A stretch of 64,000 bases of DNA from Lujinxingia vulgaris (GCF_007997015.1 NZ_VOSM01000006.1:1-64000), one strand, 5' to 3'; positions 41,140 to 50,330 are shown, numbered from the stretch's first letter. Translations and numbers: made by a program. The notes: generated by a model from the letters alone, not told the origin.

Positions 41140-41610
41140 TTAGTCGAGGTCGCGGACCAGTCGGTCGACGTGTCCGGTGGCGCGGACGTTGTCGTGGATA
41201 GCCTCGATCTTTCCGTCGGCGTCGATAAAGAAGGTGGAGCGAACCAGGCCTTCGTAGGTGCGGCCGTAGTTGGTCTTCTCGCGCCAGACGCCGTAGGCCT
41301 CGGCCACGCTGTGGTCGGTGTCGGCCAGAAGCGGGAAGTTGAGGTCGTGCTTCTCGCGGAACTTCGCGTGGCGCTCCACCGGATCGGGGGAGACGCCGTA
41401 GATGGCGTAGCCTCGCTCGGCAAAGGTGTCGAGGTTGTCGCGGAAGTCGCAGGCCTGCTTGGTGCAGCCCGGCGTCATGTCTTTGGGGTAGAAGTAGAGG
41501 ACGAACTTCTGCCCTTTGAGATCAGCGAGGCTGACGTCGCCCTGAGTATCGGAAGCGAGCGTGAAGTCGGGGGCGGCGTCGCCGACGGAGAGTTTCGGGT
41601 TTACTGCCAT
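41140..41610 (-). CDS. bcp: Thiol peroxidase, AhpC/Bcp (peroxiredoxin Q) family
   Basis: 156 aa; ATG 41610 follows CGGAG. It reduces peroxides with thioredoxin in the cytoplasm. The peroxidatic Cys49 is in YPKDMTPGCT, and Cys54 five residues on is the resolving cysteine typical of the Bcp subfamily. KLSVGDAAPDFTL at the N-terminus and a late STFFIDADGKI complete the fold. The upstream in-frame extension to 41688 has no conserved sequence and is not used. Confidence 0.95.
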   Translation of the reverse strand: MAVNPKLSVGDAAPDFTLASDTQGDVSLADLKGQKFVLYFYPKDMTPGCTKQACDFRDNLDTFAERGYAIYGVSPDPVERHAKFREKHDLNFPLLADTDHSVAEAYGVWREKTNYGRTYEGLVRSTFFIDADGKIEAIHDNVRATGHVDRLVRDLD

Positions 41611-41690
41611 GGTGACGAACTCCGTGATGATGATTTTAAGAAAAGCGATTTGCAGGCCGAAAGGGCCTACGCGTGGGGAGATGTACACAC

Positions 41691-41800
41691 GCCTGGCACC
41701 GGTTCAAGGCGCGTCTTTGATGATCGGTGGCCTGGCACCGCGGCGAAGATCGGTGGCCTGGCACCGCGGCGACTGTGGGTGCGTGCGGTGCCAGAGCATC
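41691..41800. repeat. Repeat array 19, 3-4 units, mostly T-centred, upstream of bcp
   Basis: GCCTGGCACC occurs at 41691, 41730 and 41756 with CGGTTC or CGCGGCGA tails, and a decayed GTGCCAGAGC at 41788. It lies in the 240-bp gap between the polA stop and the bcp start, so transcription of bcp starts in or beside it unless bcp is read through from polA. Confidence 0.85.
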
Positions 41801-41850
41801 CGGTAAAAAAGTCAGAAGTGGGTCTTGCCGGGGCTGATAGGGTGTGCAGG

Positions 41851-44670
41851 TTATTTGGCGTCGAACCAGTTCTTGCCGACACCGCTATCGACGATCAGGG
41901 GTGCGTCGAGGGTGACGATGGTTTCCATCATGTTGCAGATTTTGGGGCGAAGTTCGTCGAGGGCGTCTTCGGCGATCTCGAAGATGAGCTCATCGTGGAC
42001 CTGGAGGAGCATGCGAGCCGGCCAGTTTTCTGCTTCGATGCGGTCCTGGATGGCGATCATGGCCAGTTTGATGATGTCGGCGGCGGTGCCCTGGATGGGG
42101 GTGTTGATGGCGGCGCGTTCGGCGAAGGCCCGTCCGGCGCCTTTGTTTTCCAGGGTGGGGAGGAGGCGTTTGCGGCCGAACATGGTCAGGGCGTAGCCGG
42201 TCTCGACGGCGTCGGCGACGAGCTTTTCGAAGTAGGTGGCCACGCCCTGGTAACGCTCGAAGTAGTTGTCGATGTAGCTCTTGGCCTCGGGCATGGAGAT
42301 GTCGAGATCGCGGGCCAGGCGTCGGGGACCCATGCCGTACATCACGCCGAAGTTGATGGTTTTGCCGGCGCGGCGCTGGTCGCCGCTGACTTCGTCGATG
42401 TCGATGTCGAAGATCTGGGAGGCGGTTAAAGCGTGGATGTCCTGGCCTTCCTTGTAGGCTTTCAGGAGGACCGGGTCGCCGGAGAGGTGCGCCATGATGC
42501 GCAGCTCGATCTGAGAGTAGTCGGCGGCCAGTAAGAGGTGTCCCTCATCGGCGACGAAGGCTTTGCGGATCTCGCGGCCGCGGTCGGTGCGGATGGGGAT
42601 GTTTTGCAGGTTGGGGTTTGAGGAAGAGAGGCGTCCGGTGGCGGCGACGGCCTGGTTGAAGTCGGTGTGAATGCGGCCGGTGTCCTCGCGAATGAGCTCG
42701 GGCAGGGCGTCGACGTAGGTGCCTTTGAGTTTGGAGAAGGAGCGGTACTCCAGGATGAGGCGCGGCAGCGGGTGGAGCTCGGAGAGCTGTTCGAGCACGC
42801 TCTGGTCGGTGGAGGGGCCGGTTTTGGTGCGTTTTTTCACCGGGAGTTCCAGGCGCTCGAAGAGGACCTCTCGAAGCTGGGTGGGGCTGTTGGGGTTGAC
42901 CTCGGAGCCGGCGTGGACGTTGATCTCGTCCTGGAGTTTTTCGAGCTCGACTTCGAATTCGGCGCTGAGCTGGTTGAGGATGTCGCAGTCGACTTTGACA
43001 CCGTTGAGCTCCATCACGCCGAGCACGCGAGAGAGCGGGATCTCCAGGGTGTCGTGGAGTTTGCGCAGCTCGGGTTCCTCATCGAGGAGCGCCAGGAGGG
43101 CGTCGCAGGCCATCAGGGTGATGTCGGCGTCTTCGGCGGCGTAGGGGGTGGCTTTGTCGAGGGGAACCTGGTCGAAGGTGAGCTGCTTTTTGCCGCGACC
43201 GGCCACGTCGCTGAACTTGATGTTGCGGTGGTTGAGAAAATCAAAGGCGATGGTGTCGAGGCCGTGGGAGTTTTTGCCCGGGTCGAGCACGTAGCTCATG
43301 AGCATGGTGTCGAAGGCCACGCCCTGGAAGCCGATGTTGTGGCGGCGCAGTACCAGCCACTCGTATTTGTAGTGCTGTCCGATCTTCGGGAGATCGGGAT
43401 CTTCGAGGAGGGGGGCGACGCGGGCCAGCACCTCGTCGAGGGAGAGCTGGGCGGGGGCGCCTTCGTAGCTGTGTGCCACCGGGATGTAGACGCCGTGGTT
43501 GGGCTTGTAGGCAAAGGACATCCCGACGATGCGGGCCTCCAGCGGGTCGACGCTGGTGGTCTCAAGATCGAAGGCGAAGCGTCCGGCGTCTTTGCAAGCA
43601 GCGAGGACCTCGTCGAGCTCTTCGAGGGTGAAGATGGCCCGGTAGTCTTTGCGGGCTTCGTCGGTGCGGGTGATCTCCTCGTCGAGGAGGCTGTCTTTAA
43701 GATCTTCGATGTCGCGGTCGTCGAGCCATCCGCGGGATTTGAACCAGCGGTTGAGATCGTGCAGCACGCTCTCAAACTCAAGCTCGTGGAAGAGGTGTGC
43801 GAGGGCCTGGAAGTCCGGGGGGGAAAGGTGGAGGTGTTCGATGTCGAAGGCGATCGGGCAGTCGTCGCGCAGGGTGACGAGCTCCAGGCTGAGGCGGGCC
43901 TGGTCGGCAAATTCGGTAAGATTTTCTTTGCGCTTTTTGCCCGAGACTTTGTCGATGTTGGCCAGCAGAGTCTCCAGGTCCCCGAATTCGGCGATGAGTT
44001 TACCGCCGGTTTTTTCGCCGATGCCCGGGACACCGGGGATGTTGTCGGAGGTGTCGCCGGCCAGGGCTAACACGAATTTGACGCGGTCGGGGGTGACGTT
44101 GAAACGCTCCAGGACGTCGGCCGGGGAGTAGCGCCGGCCGCGCATGGTGTCGAGCATGGAGACGCCGTCGCCGAGAAGTTGCATCAGGTCTTTGTCGGCG
44201 CTGATGATGCAGACGTTGAGGCCGACCTCGCGGGCGCGGACGGTGGCGGTGGCGATGAGGTCGTCGGCCTCCACGCCGGCCTGCTCCATGATGGGGATGT
44301 TGAGGGCTTCGACGACTTTGCGGAAGTAGGGGATCTGAATGCGCAGCTCGTCGGGCATGGCGCTGCGGTTGGCCTTGTAGTCGTCGTAGAGCTCTTTGCG
44401 GAAGGTGTGCTCGTCGGCGTCGAAGGCGTCGAAGGTGACCGCGATGAGATCGGGGTTCTCGTCTTCGATGAGCTTTTTGAGCATCTGGGTAAAGCCGTAG
44501 ATGGCGTTGGTGGGCATCCCGGCGGAGTTGGAGAGGTTCCGGATCGCGTAGAAGGCGCGGTAGATGTAGGAGGAGCCGTCGACGAGGTAGAGGGTTTTGC
44601 CATTGAGGCTCGCGTGATCGGCGAGGTCGGCGAAGCTCATCTGGTTGTTATCGTCGGGCGTCTTCGGCAT
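41851..44670 (-). CDS. polA: DNA polymerase I
   Basis: 939 aa; ATG 44670 (MPKTPDDNNQ) follows CAGGAG. It carries out Okazaki-fragment processing and repair synthesis. The 5' nuclease domain (about 20-310) has LVDGSSYIYRAFYAI and ISADKDLMQLL. The 3'-5' exonuclease domain (about 340-540) keeps the D-x-E motif in FAFDLETTSVDP, so proofreading is probably active. The polymerase domain has motif A AADYSQIELRI, O-helix RRAGKTINFGVMYG and motif C LQVHDELIFE. Length and motifs are complete. Confidence 0.97.
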   Translation of the reverse strand: MPKTPDDNNQMSFADLADHASLNGKTLYLVDGSSYIYRAFYAIRNLSNSAGMPTNAIYGFTQMLKKLIEDENPDLIAVTFDAFDADEHTFRKELYDDYKANRSAMPDELRIQIPYFRKVVEALNIPIMEQAGVEADDLIATATVRAREVGLNVCIISADKDLMQLLGDGVSMLDTMRGRRYSPADVLERFNVTPDRVKFVLALAGDTSDNIPGVPGIGEKTGGKLIAEFGDLETLLANIDKVSGKKRKENLTEFADQARLSLELVTLRDDCPIAFDIEHLHLSPPDFQALAHLFHELEFESVLHDLNRWFKSRGWLDDRDIEDLKDSLLDEEITRTDEARKDYRAIFTLEELDEVLAACKDAGRFAFDLETTSVDPLEARIVGMSFAYKPNHGVYIPVAHSYEGAPAQLSLDEVLARVAPLLEDPDLPKIGQHYKYEWLVLRRHNIGFQGVAFDTMLMSYVLDPGKNSHGLDTIAFDFLNHRNIKFSDVAGRGKKQLTFDQVPLDKATPYAAEDADITLMACDALLALLDEEPELRKLHDTLEIPLSRVLGVMELNGVKVDCDILNQLSAEFEVELEKLQDEINVHAGSEVNPNSPTQLREVLFERLELPVKKRTKTGPSTDQSVLEQLSELHPLPRLILEYRSFSKLKGTYVDALPELIREDTGRIHTDFNQAVAATGRLSSSNPNLQNIPIRTDRGREIRKAFVADEGHLLLAADYSQIELRIMAHLSGDPVLLKAYKEGQDIHALTASQIFDIDIDEVSGDQRRAGKTINFGVMYGMGPRRLARDLDISMPEAKSYIDNYFERYQGVATYFEKLVADAVETGYALTMFGRKRLLPTLENKGAGRAFAERAAINTPIQGTAADIIKLAMIAIQDRIEAENWPARMLLQVHDELIFEIAEDALDELRPKICNMMETIVTLDAPLIVDSGVGKNWFDAK

Positions 44671-44760
44671 GGAGGCTCCTGAACATCTGGGAAGAGAATG
44701 TGGGGTTTCAATAGCGTGCATGAGGGCTGGAAGACCGCATGGCTTAAGGCTGAATCGAGG

Positions 44761-46695
44761 TCATAGATAGCTGACGACCAGAATGATTCCAAGGCCGAAG
44801 AGGGCGATGGTGGCGAAGACGATGAAGGCTTGAAAGAGCGTGACGAGGTCTTCGATTCGGGCGTCGGAGTTGTCGGTGAGGGGGGCGTCGAGCTCGAGAT
44901 CGATCTCGGCCAGGAGCGATTTTTCACGGCGCAGGCGGCGTACCCCCAGAAGCGCGAAGTAGGCGACGATGAGAAGACCGACGAGCAGGACGACGATCAT
45001 CATGTGGTAGAGGTCGCGTTGAAGGTCGTCTTTCCAGGCTTCGAGCTCGCGTCGGTCTTCTTCGCGGGTGTTGAGCAGGGGTTGGGGCGATTGAAAGTCG
45101 CGAGGGAGGCGGCTGAGCGCGAAGCGGATCAGCGGGGCGATGCGCTCGGGGGTGTCGACAGATGGCGAGTGGGGCGGGGTGAAAAGGTCGCGGTAGACGT
45201 CCCAGTGCTCATCGGGGTGATTGGTGTGGAGGTAATCGAGGAGGAGCGAGGTGGTCTCGCGTAGCGTCTGGGGACTTCCGTCGTTGAGGACGAGGAGGTG
45301 CGCGATGTCCCAGGCGTCTCCGGCGCCGAAGAAGCTCTGGTAGACCTGCACGCGCGCCAGTGGGCCGATGGCATCGGCCTCGGGCGTGGGGAGGGTGAAG
45401 CCGCCGGCGTTTTTTGAGGAGCCAAAGGCGCTGGCGGCGATCATGGACGAGCCCGCAAAGAGGTCGGTCATGAAGGGGGAGTCTGTAAGGATCGTGCTGA
45501 CTGCGCCTTCCACCGGTTGGCCGGCCACGACGTAAGGGCGCGGCATGTCGATGGCGAACTGCGCCGCGACCGTGGGGAGGCGTAATGTGAAGGTTGAGGG
45601 GGCGTCGTCGGAGTTGTCGAGGGGGGTTGCTGTGATTTTGAGGGTGAGTTCGGTCAGGGCGTTGATGGGAAGGGCGGCGAGCCCGAGGGCGTCGGTGGTC
45701 AGCGAGGATTTGAGGGGAGCCTGTGTGAGGCCGCGCTCAAGTGTGATGTCGAGGTGGGCGCGGAGAGGTTGGCCGGAGGCGCGCTCCATCACCCGCAACC
45801 CGAGGGTGTCTGGCAGACCTCGCACCAGCTCTCCGTCGGTGGGACCGATTTGCAGGGTGAGTGGCGAGGTGGGGTCTTCGGCGGTGAGCGGTGCGCGCCG
45901 ATCGTCTTGCTCCGGGTCTCGGGAGGTGGGGGGGCCTATCGCGAGCTGAAGCGATTCGGAGGGGGAGCGGGGGGGCTGTCGGAGCTCGATGGTCCAGCAG
46001 TCATGAAGTTCGGGGAAAGACTCGCGGCGGGCCAGTGCGCAGATCTCTCGTGTTTCGGCGGAGGCGTCGGGTGCCAGGCTGTCGTGCGAGTCGTTGTTTT
46101 GGTCGGGTGCCAGGCTGTCGTGCGAGTGGTTGTTTTTCCGGGGTGCCAGGCTGTCGTACGAGTGGTTGTTTTTCCGGGGTGCCAGGCTGTCGTGCGAGTG
46201 GTTGTTTTTCCGGGGTGCCAGGCTGTCGTGCGAGTCGTTGTTTTGGTCGGGTGCCAGGCTGTCGTGCGAGTCGTTGTTTTGGTCGGGTGCCAGGCTGTCG
46301 TGCGAGTCGCTGTTTTGCCGGGGTGCCAGGCTGTCGTGCGAGTCGCTGTTTTGCCGGGGTGCCAGGCTGTCGTAGGGGGGAATCTGGATGTGAAGGTAGT
46401 GCCCGGGACCGGCTTCGGCGGTAGCCAGGGGGGCGGCATCGGGCGCGCTCCATCGAATCTCAAAGTCGTCGGGAGCGAGGCGCGCGCCGGTGGCGGCATC
46501 GAAATAGAGGGCGCGTAACGCCTGGGGTTGGTGGGTGTTCCAGGTTGGCGAGCCGGTCAGGTAGAGGGCTGAGCGAACATCGCGGTTGCCAATGGCCACC
46601 GAGGCGGTGATGAGGCCGAGCATCATGACGACGTAGAGCGCGATGGCGCTGCGGTAGACGATGGGGCGTTGCAGCGTTTGCATCACGGGGCGCAT
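44761..46695 (-). CDS. Membrane protein with two anchors, beta-rich middle and repeat-encoded linker
   Basis: 644 aa. An N-terminal transmembrane helix (about 14-35) is followed by a short conserved part, then residues about 108-210 of nine 12-residue repeat units (DSLAPRQNSDSH type). A beta-rich region (about 270-380) with LTTDALGLAALPI and PYVVAGQPV recalls macroglobulin-type domains of A2M-like envelope proteins. A helical region and a second transmembrane helix near 560-580 follow, then a last hydrophobic stretch at the C-terminus (FALGLGIILVVSYL-like). No catalytic motif was recognised. The repeats again separate the N-terminal anchor from the folded part. The start could also be 46683. 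Confidence 0.75.
   Translation of the reverse strand: MRPVMQTLQRPIVYRSAIALYVVMMLGLITASVAIGNRDVRSALYLTGSPTWNTHQPQALRALYFDAATGARLAPDDFEIRWSAPDAAPLATAEAGPGHYLHIQIPPYDSLAPRQNSDSHDSLAPRQNSDSHDSLAPDQNNDSHDSLAPDQNNDSHDSLAPRKNNHSHDSLAPRKNNHSYDSLAPRKNNHSHDSLAPDQNNDSHDSLAPDASAETREICALARRESFPELHDCWTIELRQPPRSPSESLQLAIGPPTSRDPEQDDRRAPLTAEDPTSPLTLQIGPTDGELVRGLPDTLGLRVMERASGQPLRAHLDITLERGLTQAPLKSSLTTDALGLAALPINALTELTLKITATPLDNSDDAPSTFTLRLPTVAAQFAIDMPRPYVVAGQPVEGAVSTILTDSPFMTDLFAGSSMIAASAFGSSKNAGGFTLPTPEADAIGPLARVQVYQSFFGAGDAWDIAHLLVLNDGSPQTLRETTSLLLDYLHTNHPDEHWDVYRDLFTPPHSPSVDTPERIAPLIRFALSRLPRDFQSPQPLLNTREEDRRELEAWKDDLQRDLYHMMIVVLLVGLLIVAYFALLGVRRLRREKSLLAEIDLELDAPLTDNSDARIEDLVTLFQAFIVFATIALFGLGIILVVSYL
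46071..46375 (+). repeat. Repeat array 20, 9 units, exact 36-bp period, in frame in a membrane protein
   Basis: Cores begin at 46071, 46107, 46143, 46179, 46215, 46251, 46287, 46323 and 46359. The tail is TGTCGTGCGAGT. On the coding minus strand each unit encodes 12 residues with S-L-A-P from the core, a third reading register distinct from VPG and GAR used elsewhere. Confidence 0.96.
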
Positions 46696-46715
46696 GAGGG
46701 GCTCGGGTATGAAGC

Positions 46716-46750
46716 AAAAAAAAACAAGCGCAGCCCGAGGGGCTGCGCTT
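46716..46750 (-). terminator. Rho-independent terminator after the IscA-type gene
   Basis: AAGCGCAGCCC (46726-46736) pairs with GGGCTGCGCTT (46740-46750) around a GAG loop. On the minus strand the stem is followed by a run of T (complement of 46716-46724). It is positioned to end transcription of the IscA-type gene before the membrane protein gene. Confidence 0.9.
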
Positions 46751-46808
46751 AAGAGGATGACGCGGGGGGCGAGCGAAGTCGAGCAAAGGTAGGGCTGCCG
46801 AGGTCGCG

Positions 46809-46868
46809 GTGCCAGGCGTTCGATCGCGATGTTATGGTGCTGACGCCGCGGTGCCAGGCCTTCGATCA
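46809..46868 (+). repeat. Repeat array 21, 2 units, touching the stop codon of the IscA-type gene
   Basis: Cores are at 46809 and 46851. The tail of the second (CTTCGATCA) includes TCA at 46866-46868, the complement of the IscA-type gene's TGA stop. The element thus abuts, and may have replaced, the original gene end. Confidence 0.8.
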
Positions 46869-47198
46869 GACCGCGAAGCTCGTGCCGCAGCCGCAGGAGC
46901 GGCGGGCGTTGGGGTTGTTGAACTTAAAGCCGCCGCCCATCACGGAGTCTTCGAAATCGATCTCGGTGCCGTTGAGGTAGAGGTAGCTGCGGGGGTCGCA
47001 GAAGATCTTGACGCCGTTTCGCTCAAAGACGCGGTCGTTATCGGAGGGGCTGTCGACGATGTCGAGGACGTAGTTGAGGCCGGAGCAGCCACCGGATTTG
47101 ACGCCGATGCGGATGCCGTTGTTGGCCTCGGGGGAAAGGTTATTGTCCACCATCATTTTGCGGGCCTTCTCGGCCGCCAGGGGGGTAATGCCGATCAT
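46866..47198 (-). CDS. A-type iron-sulfur cluster carrier (IscA/ErpA/HesB family)
   Basis: 110 aa; ATG 47198 follows AGGAG. It delivers or assembles Fe-S clusters in the cytoplasm. The three invariant cysteines are present: C38 in SGGCSGLNY and C102/C104 in SCGCGTSFAV. Full length for the family. Which A-type member (IscA, SufA or ErpA) cannot be decided without comparison, and no other isc/suf genes are in the window. A terminator lies downstream. Confidence 0.93.
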   Translation of the reverse strand: MIGITPLAAEKARKMMVDNNLSPEANNGIRIGVKSGGCSGLNYVLDIVDSPSDNDRVFERNGVKIFCDPRSYLYLNGTEIDFEDSVMGGGFKFNNPNARRSCGCGTSFAV

Positions 47199-47397
47199 GA
47201 AAAGCTCCTGAAAAAAGACCGCCTGCGGGTCTGGTGTGATGCGGGGCGCCGGTTGGAAAGCGCCTTTCTGGAAGTTAGGATGGAGCCCTGGCGAGGTCAA
47301 GGACGTGGGCAGGGCTCGCGTCAAAGCGACAACGTCAGAGGACGGGGGGGCATTCCGGAGATGGCACGATGATGGGCATTTGCCAGAAGGAGTCAGC

Positions 47398-48621
47398 ATG
47401 TTAGCGCAGGGCTGGGTGCGCAGTGATAAGGGACGGGTTCGGGAGAGCAATCAGGATCGCTATTATTGCGATGGGGACGTGGGGGTGTTTGCGGTGGCCG
47501 ACGGGATGGGGGGCCGGGCTGGCGGGGAGGTTGCCAGTGAGCGGGCGGTGCGCCTTGTGGAGGAGGCGGCGATGGAGTTTCGAGCGCTGGCCGACGCGCA
47601 TGCCGTGGGGGAGGATGAGGCGGGTCGGGAGGCGATGTTTGAGGCGCTCACACGCTTTATGCACCGGGTGAACACGGAGGTGTATCAGCTGGGGAATCAG
47701 CCGGCGTACCCGGGGGGGATTGGCACGACGCTCGATCTGGTGGTGTTGGGGGCCGGGGTGGCCTATGTGGCGCATGTGGGGGACAGCCGGGTGTATTTGA
47801 TGCGGGAGGGGGCGATCTATCGCATTACCCGGGATCATACCTTTGAGCAGCATCTGCGGGATCACCCTGAGCTGCGCGCGCATTATCCGGACGCGGCGCG
47901 CTACACCCACGTGCTCACCCGCTGCATTGGCAGCGCGCCGCATGTGGAGGTGGACACAGCGCTGGTCGAGCTTGAAGAGGGGGACCGGATCTTGATGTGC
48001 AGCGACGGGTTGACCCGCTATTTGAGCGGCGCAGAGATCGCCACCTTTGAGCGGCATGCCCGGGGGGAGGCGCTGGTGAAGGGGCTATTGGAGGCGTCAC
48101 TCTCGCGCGGAGGGCGTGACAATGTGACGGCGATGGTGGTGGAGATCTCGGAGATCGAGGCCGGTGATTTTCAGCGCCACCCGACGCGGCGCGACTCCCT
48201 GGATAAGGTGGAGTTGTTGCGGGGGCTGGAGCTTTTTGAGGAGCTCGATGTGCCGGAGCTTTTAAAGGTCGTGCGCTACGTGTACGTGCGCGAATTTAGG
48301 GCTGGCGAGCAGCTGGTGCGGCGCGGCGATGAGGTCGACGGGTTGTACCTGATCGTCAGCGGGGAGGTCTCGGTGCGGCTGGCCGGAAGGGAGCTCAATC
48401 GGGTGAAGGCCGGGGGCTACTTTGGGGAGCTGGCGCTCTTCGGCGAGCCTGTGCGCTCGGCGGATGCGTGCGGAGAGGAAGATGGGGAGGCGCTCTTTTT
48501 GTCGCGGGACCATCTTCGGGAGCTGGTCACCGAGGATCCGGCGCTGGGCAACAAGGTGCTCTTACGCCTGCTGGCCGGGGCGTCGCGTTTGTTGCAGGAG
48601 ATCGCCGGTGCGAGCGCTTAG
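47398..48621 (+). CDS. PP2C-family Ser/Thr phosphatase with C-terminal cyclic-nucleotide-binding domain
   Basis: 407 aa; ATG 47398 has AGAAGGAG at 47385-47392. The phosphatase domain (about 1-255) shows ESNQDRYY, VFAVADGMGG, VGDSRVYLMR, CSDGL and GGRDNVTAMV; the Asp and Gly residues that bind the two metals are in place. Residues about 275-405 form a cNMP-binding/Crp-like sensor fold (FRAGEQLVRRGDEVDGLYLIVSGEV, GGYFGELALFGEPVRSADA). This probably lets a nucleotide or other ligand control dephosphorylation. It is a cytoplasmic counterpart to the membrane kinase at 34515-35747 (inference). It converges with the next gene, overlapping 4 bp. Confidence 0.93.
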   Translation: MLAQGWVRSDKGRVRESNQDRYYCDGDVGVFAVADGMGGRAGGEVASERAVRLVEEAAMEFRALADAHAVGEDEAGREAMFEALTRFMHRVNTEVYQLGNQPAYPGGIGTTLDLVVLGAGVAYVAHVGDSRVYLMREGAIYRITRDHTFEQHLRDHPELRAHYPDAARYTHVLTRCIGSAPHVEVDTALVELEEGDRILMCSDGLTRYLSGAEIATFERHARGEALVKGLLEASLSRGGRDNVTAMVVEISEIEAGDFQRHPTRRDSLDKVELLRGLELFEELDVPELLKVVRYVYVREFRAGEQLVRRGDEVDGLYLIVSGEVSVRLAGRELNRVKAGGYFGELALFGEPVRSADACGEEDGEALFLSRDHLRELVTEDPALGNKVLLRLLAGASRLLQEIAGASA

Positions 48622-50330
48622 CGGCGCAACTTCTCGATGAGAGCGTGGATCTCTTCGGGGGAGACGAGGTTGTGTTCCACCAGCAGGGTCAGCGCGGCCC
48701 TGGCGAGCAGGGCGGCGTCGACGTCGTCGGGGATGGCAAGGCGTGCGGTGGGCTCGTCGGCGTCGAGCGCGTCATCGCAGGCTTCGGGGGATTTGGCTGC
48801 TTCGGGCTCACCGGAAGCGTCGGCGCGGCGGGCGTCGAGGTCGCTGCGTTTTTCGATGGCCCCGCCGAAGCGCGGCACGGCGATGCGTTTGACCTGAATG
48901 CGGCCGAGTTTGCTGACCCCTTCGCGCTCATCGGCCTCGGATGCATCGGCCGGGTGTACTTCGCCAGCGTCGGACGCGTCGAGTTCCGGTTCGTCGGCGG
49001 TTTTGGCGGCGCTGCCGGTGAGGGCGTCGCGGATGCTTCTGGCCGAGGATGGCGGCTTGAGGGCGAGCTTTTCTTTGAGGGAGAGCGCAGGTTTAGCGGC
49101 GGAGGATTCCGGTTGCGGCGATGCTTCGGAGGCATCGGCCTGATCGGCATCGGCCGGTTCTTCGAGCGCTGCCGGCTCTTCGGGATCTTCGGGATCTTCG
49201 GGATCTTCGAGATCTTCGACTTCGCTGGGAGGAAGGGGGGGGATTTCGCTTTCGGGTTCGTTGAGCTCTTCTTCGATGGAGAGAAGTTCGACGTCCATGG
49301 TGTGAAGCGGCATCACGTCTTCGTCGGGGGGCTCGGCGAAGTCGAGGCCCAGGCCGCGCAGGCCGACGCCGATCTGGGTGCGGTTGGCCTCGGAGCGATC
49401 GACGGCGAAGCCGGGGGGAGCGTGCGAACGATCGTCTTTGTTGGCCAGGGGCGCCGGGGAGTCGAAGTCGTCGTCGAGTTCCCACTCATCCAGGGGCTGG
49501 GGGTAGCCGACGGAAGTGCCCACAGACTCTTCGAGCAATGAAGGGAGAGGTTCGGCGCCGAAGCCCAGGTCCTCGTCGAGCTCGTCGAGGTCTTCCTCGA
49601 CGACTTCAAACATGTCGGTGGGGGGGCGATCGCGCATTTCCTGCGAGATCACCGAGCTTTCTTCGGCGCCCAGGTCACGGGCGTTGTCGAAGAATGCAGC
49701 CCAGCTGTCGTCGGGGGTAGCCTGGGCGCCGGTCTCGATGAGGGGGGCGGGCTCATCAATGGGGTCGCCGAGGTCGATGATGGGATCTTCGTCTTCGGCC
49801 GCGGCGTGATCGTCGGGCTGATCGAAGGCGGCAAAGAGGCCGCTGTGGTGCTCCACGGTTGTGGATTTTGGCAGAGATTCCGATTCGGCGCGGGCGTAAA
49901 GATCGTCGAGGGCGCGTCGGAGATCGGCCGGGCCGACGAGCACCGGGCGGATGTTGACGCCGGTGTGGCTGGCGATCTCGTCCATGGCCATCACGTCGAT
50001 GGGGTCGGCCATGGCGAGCAGGAGCACGCGGTTGCCGTCGTCATCGACAAAGCGCACCGGGAGCGTGCGACTTCGCTGAGCGATGGGCGCGGGCACCAGG
50101 TGGGCCATCTCCACGTCGATCGCGGTCTCTTCGAGATGCAGGCAGGGGACGTTGAGGAGGTTGGAGGCGATCTCCACCAGGGCGCTCTCGTCGACGATCT
50201 TGTGGAAGATCAAAACGTCGTAGAGCGAGGCGGCGTCGCGCTGGGCCAGACGCAAGCCATGCTGGAGGCGAGTCTGGTCGACGAGACCCGCAGCGAGCAG
50301 CTGGGGGATGAGCTGAGCGTCGTCAATCAT
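48618..50330 (-). CDS. MshEN/GspE-N-domain protein with long acidic linker
   Basis: 570 aa. Residues 1-150 resemble the N-terminal domain of GspE/PilB ATPases (LIPQLLAAGLVDQTRLQHGL, NLLNVPCLHLEE, VLLLAMADPIDVMAMDEI), a module known to bind c-di-GMP in MshE. No ATPase domain follows. Instead there are about 350 acidic, Pro/Glu/Asp-rich residues (including EDPEDPEDPEEPA) and a short C-terminal helical segment (ALLVEHNLVSPEEIHALIEKL). It may be a c-di-GMP-binding adaptor in motility or polarity; such stand-alone proteins are frequent in Myxococcota (from memory). Function is inferred. Confidence 0.78.
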   Translation of the reverse strand: MIDDAQLIPQLLAAGLVDQTRLQHGLRLAQRDAASLYDVLIFHKIVDESALVEIASNLLNVPCLHLEETAIDVEMAHLVPAPIAQRSRTLPVRFVDDDGNRVLLLAMADPIDVMAMDEIASHTGVNIRPVLVGPADLRRALDDLYARAESESLPKSTTVEHHSGLFAAFDQPDDHAAAEDEDPIIDLGDPIDEPAPLIETGAQATPDDSWAAFFDNARDLGAEESSVISQEMRDRPPTDMFEVVEEDLDELDEDLGFGAEPLPSLLEESVGTSVGYPQPLDEWELDDDFDSPAPLANKDDRSHAPPGFAVDRSEANRTQIGVGLRGLGLDFAEPPDEDVMPLHTMDVELLSIEEELNEPESEIPPLPPSEVEDLEDPEDPEDPEEPAALEEPADADQADASEASPQPESSAAKPALSLKEKLALKPPSSARSIRDALTGSAAKTADEPELDASDAGEVHPADASEADEREGVSKLGRIQVKRIAVPRFGGAIEKRSDLDARRADASGEPEAAKSPEACDDALDADEPTARLAIPDDVDAALLARAALTLLVEHNLVSPEEIHALIEKLRR

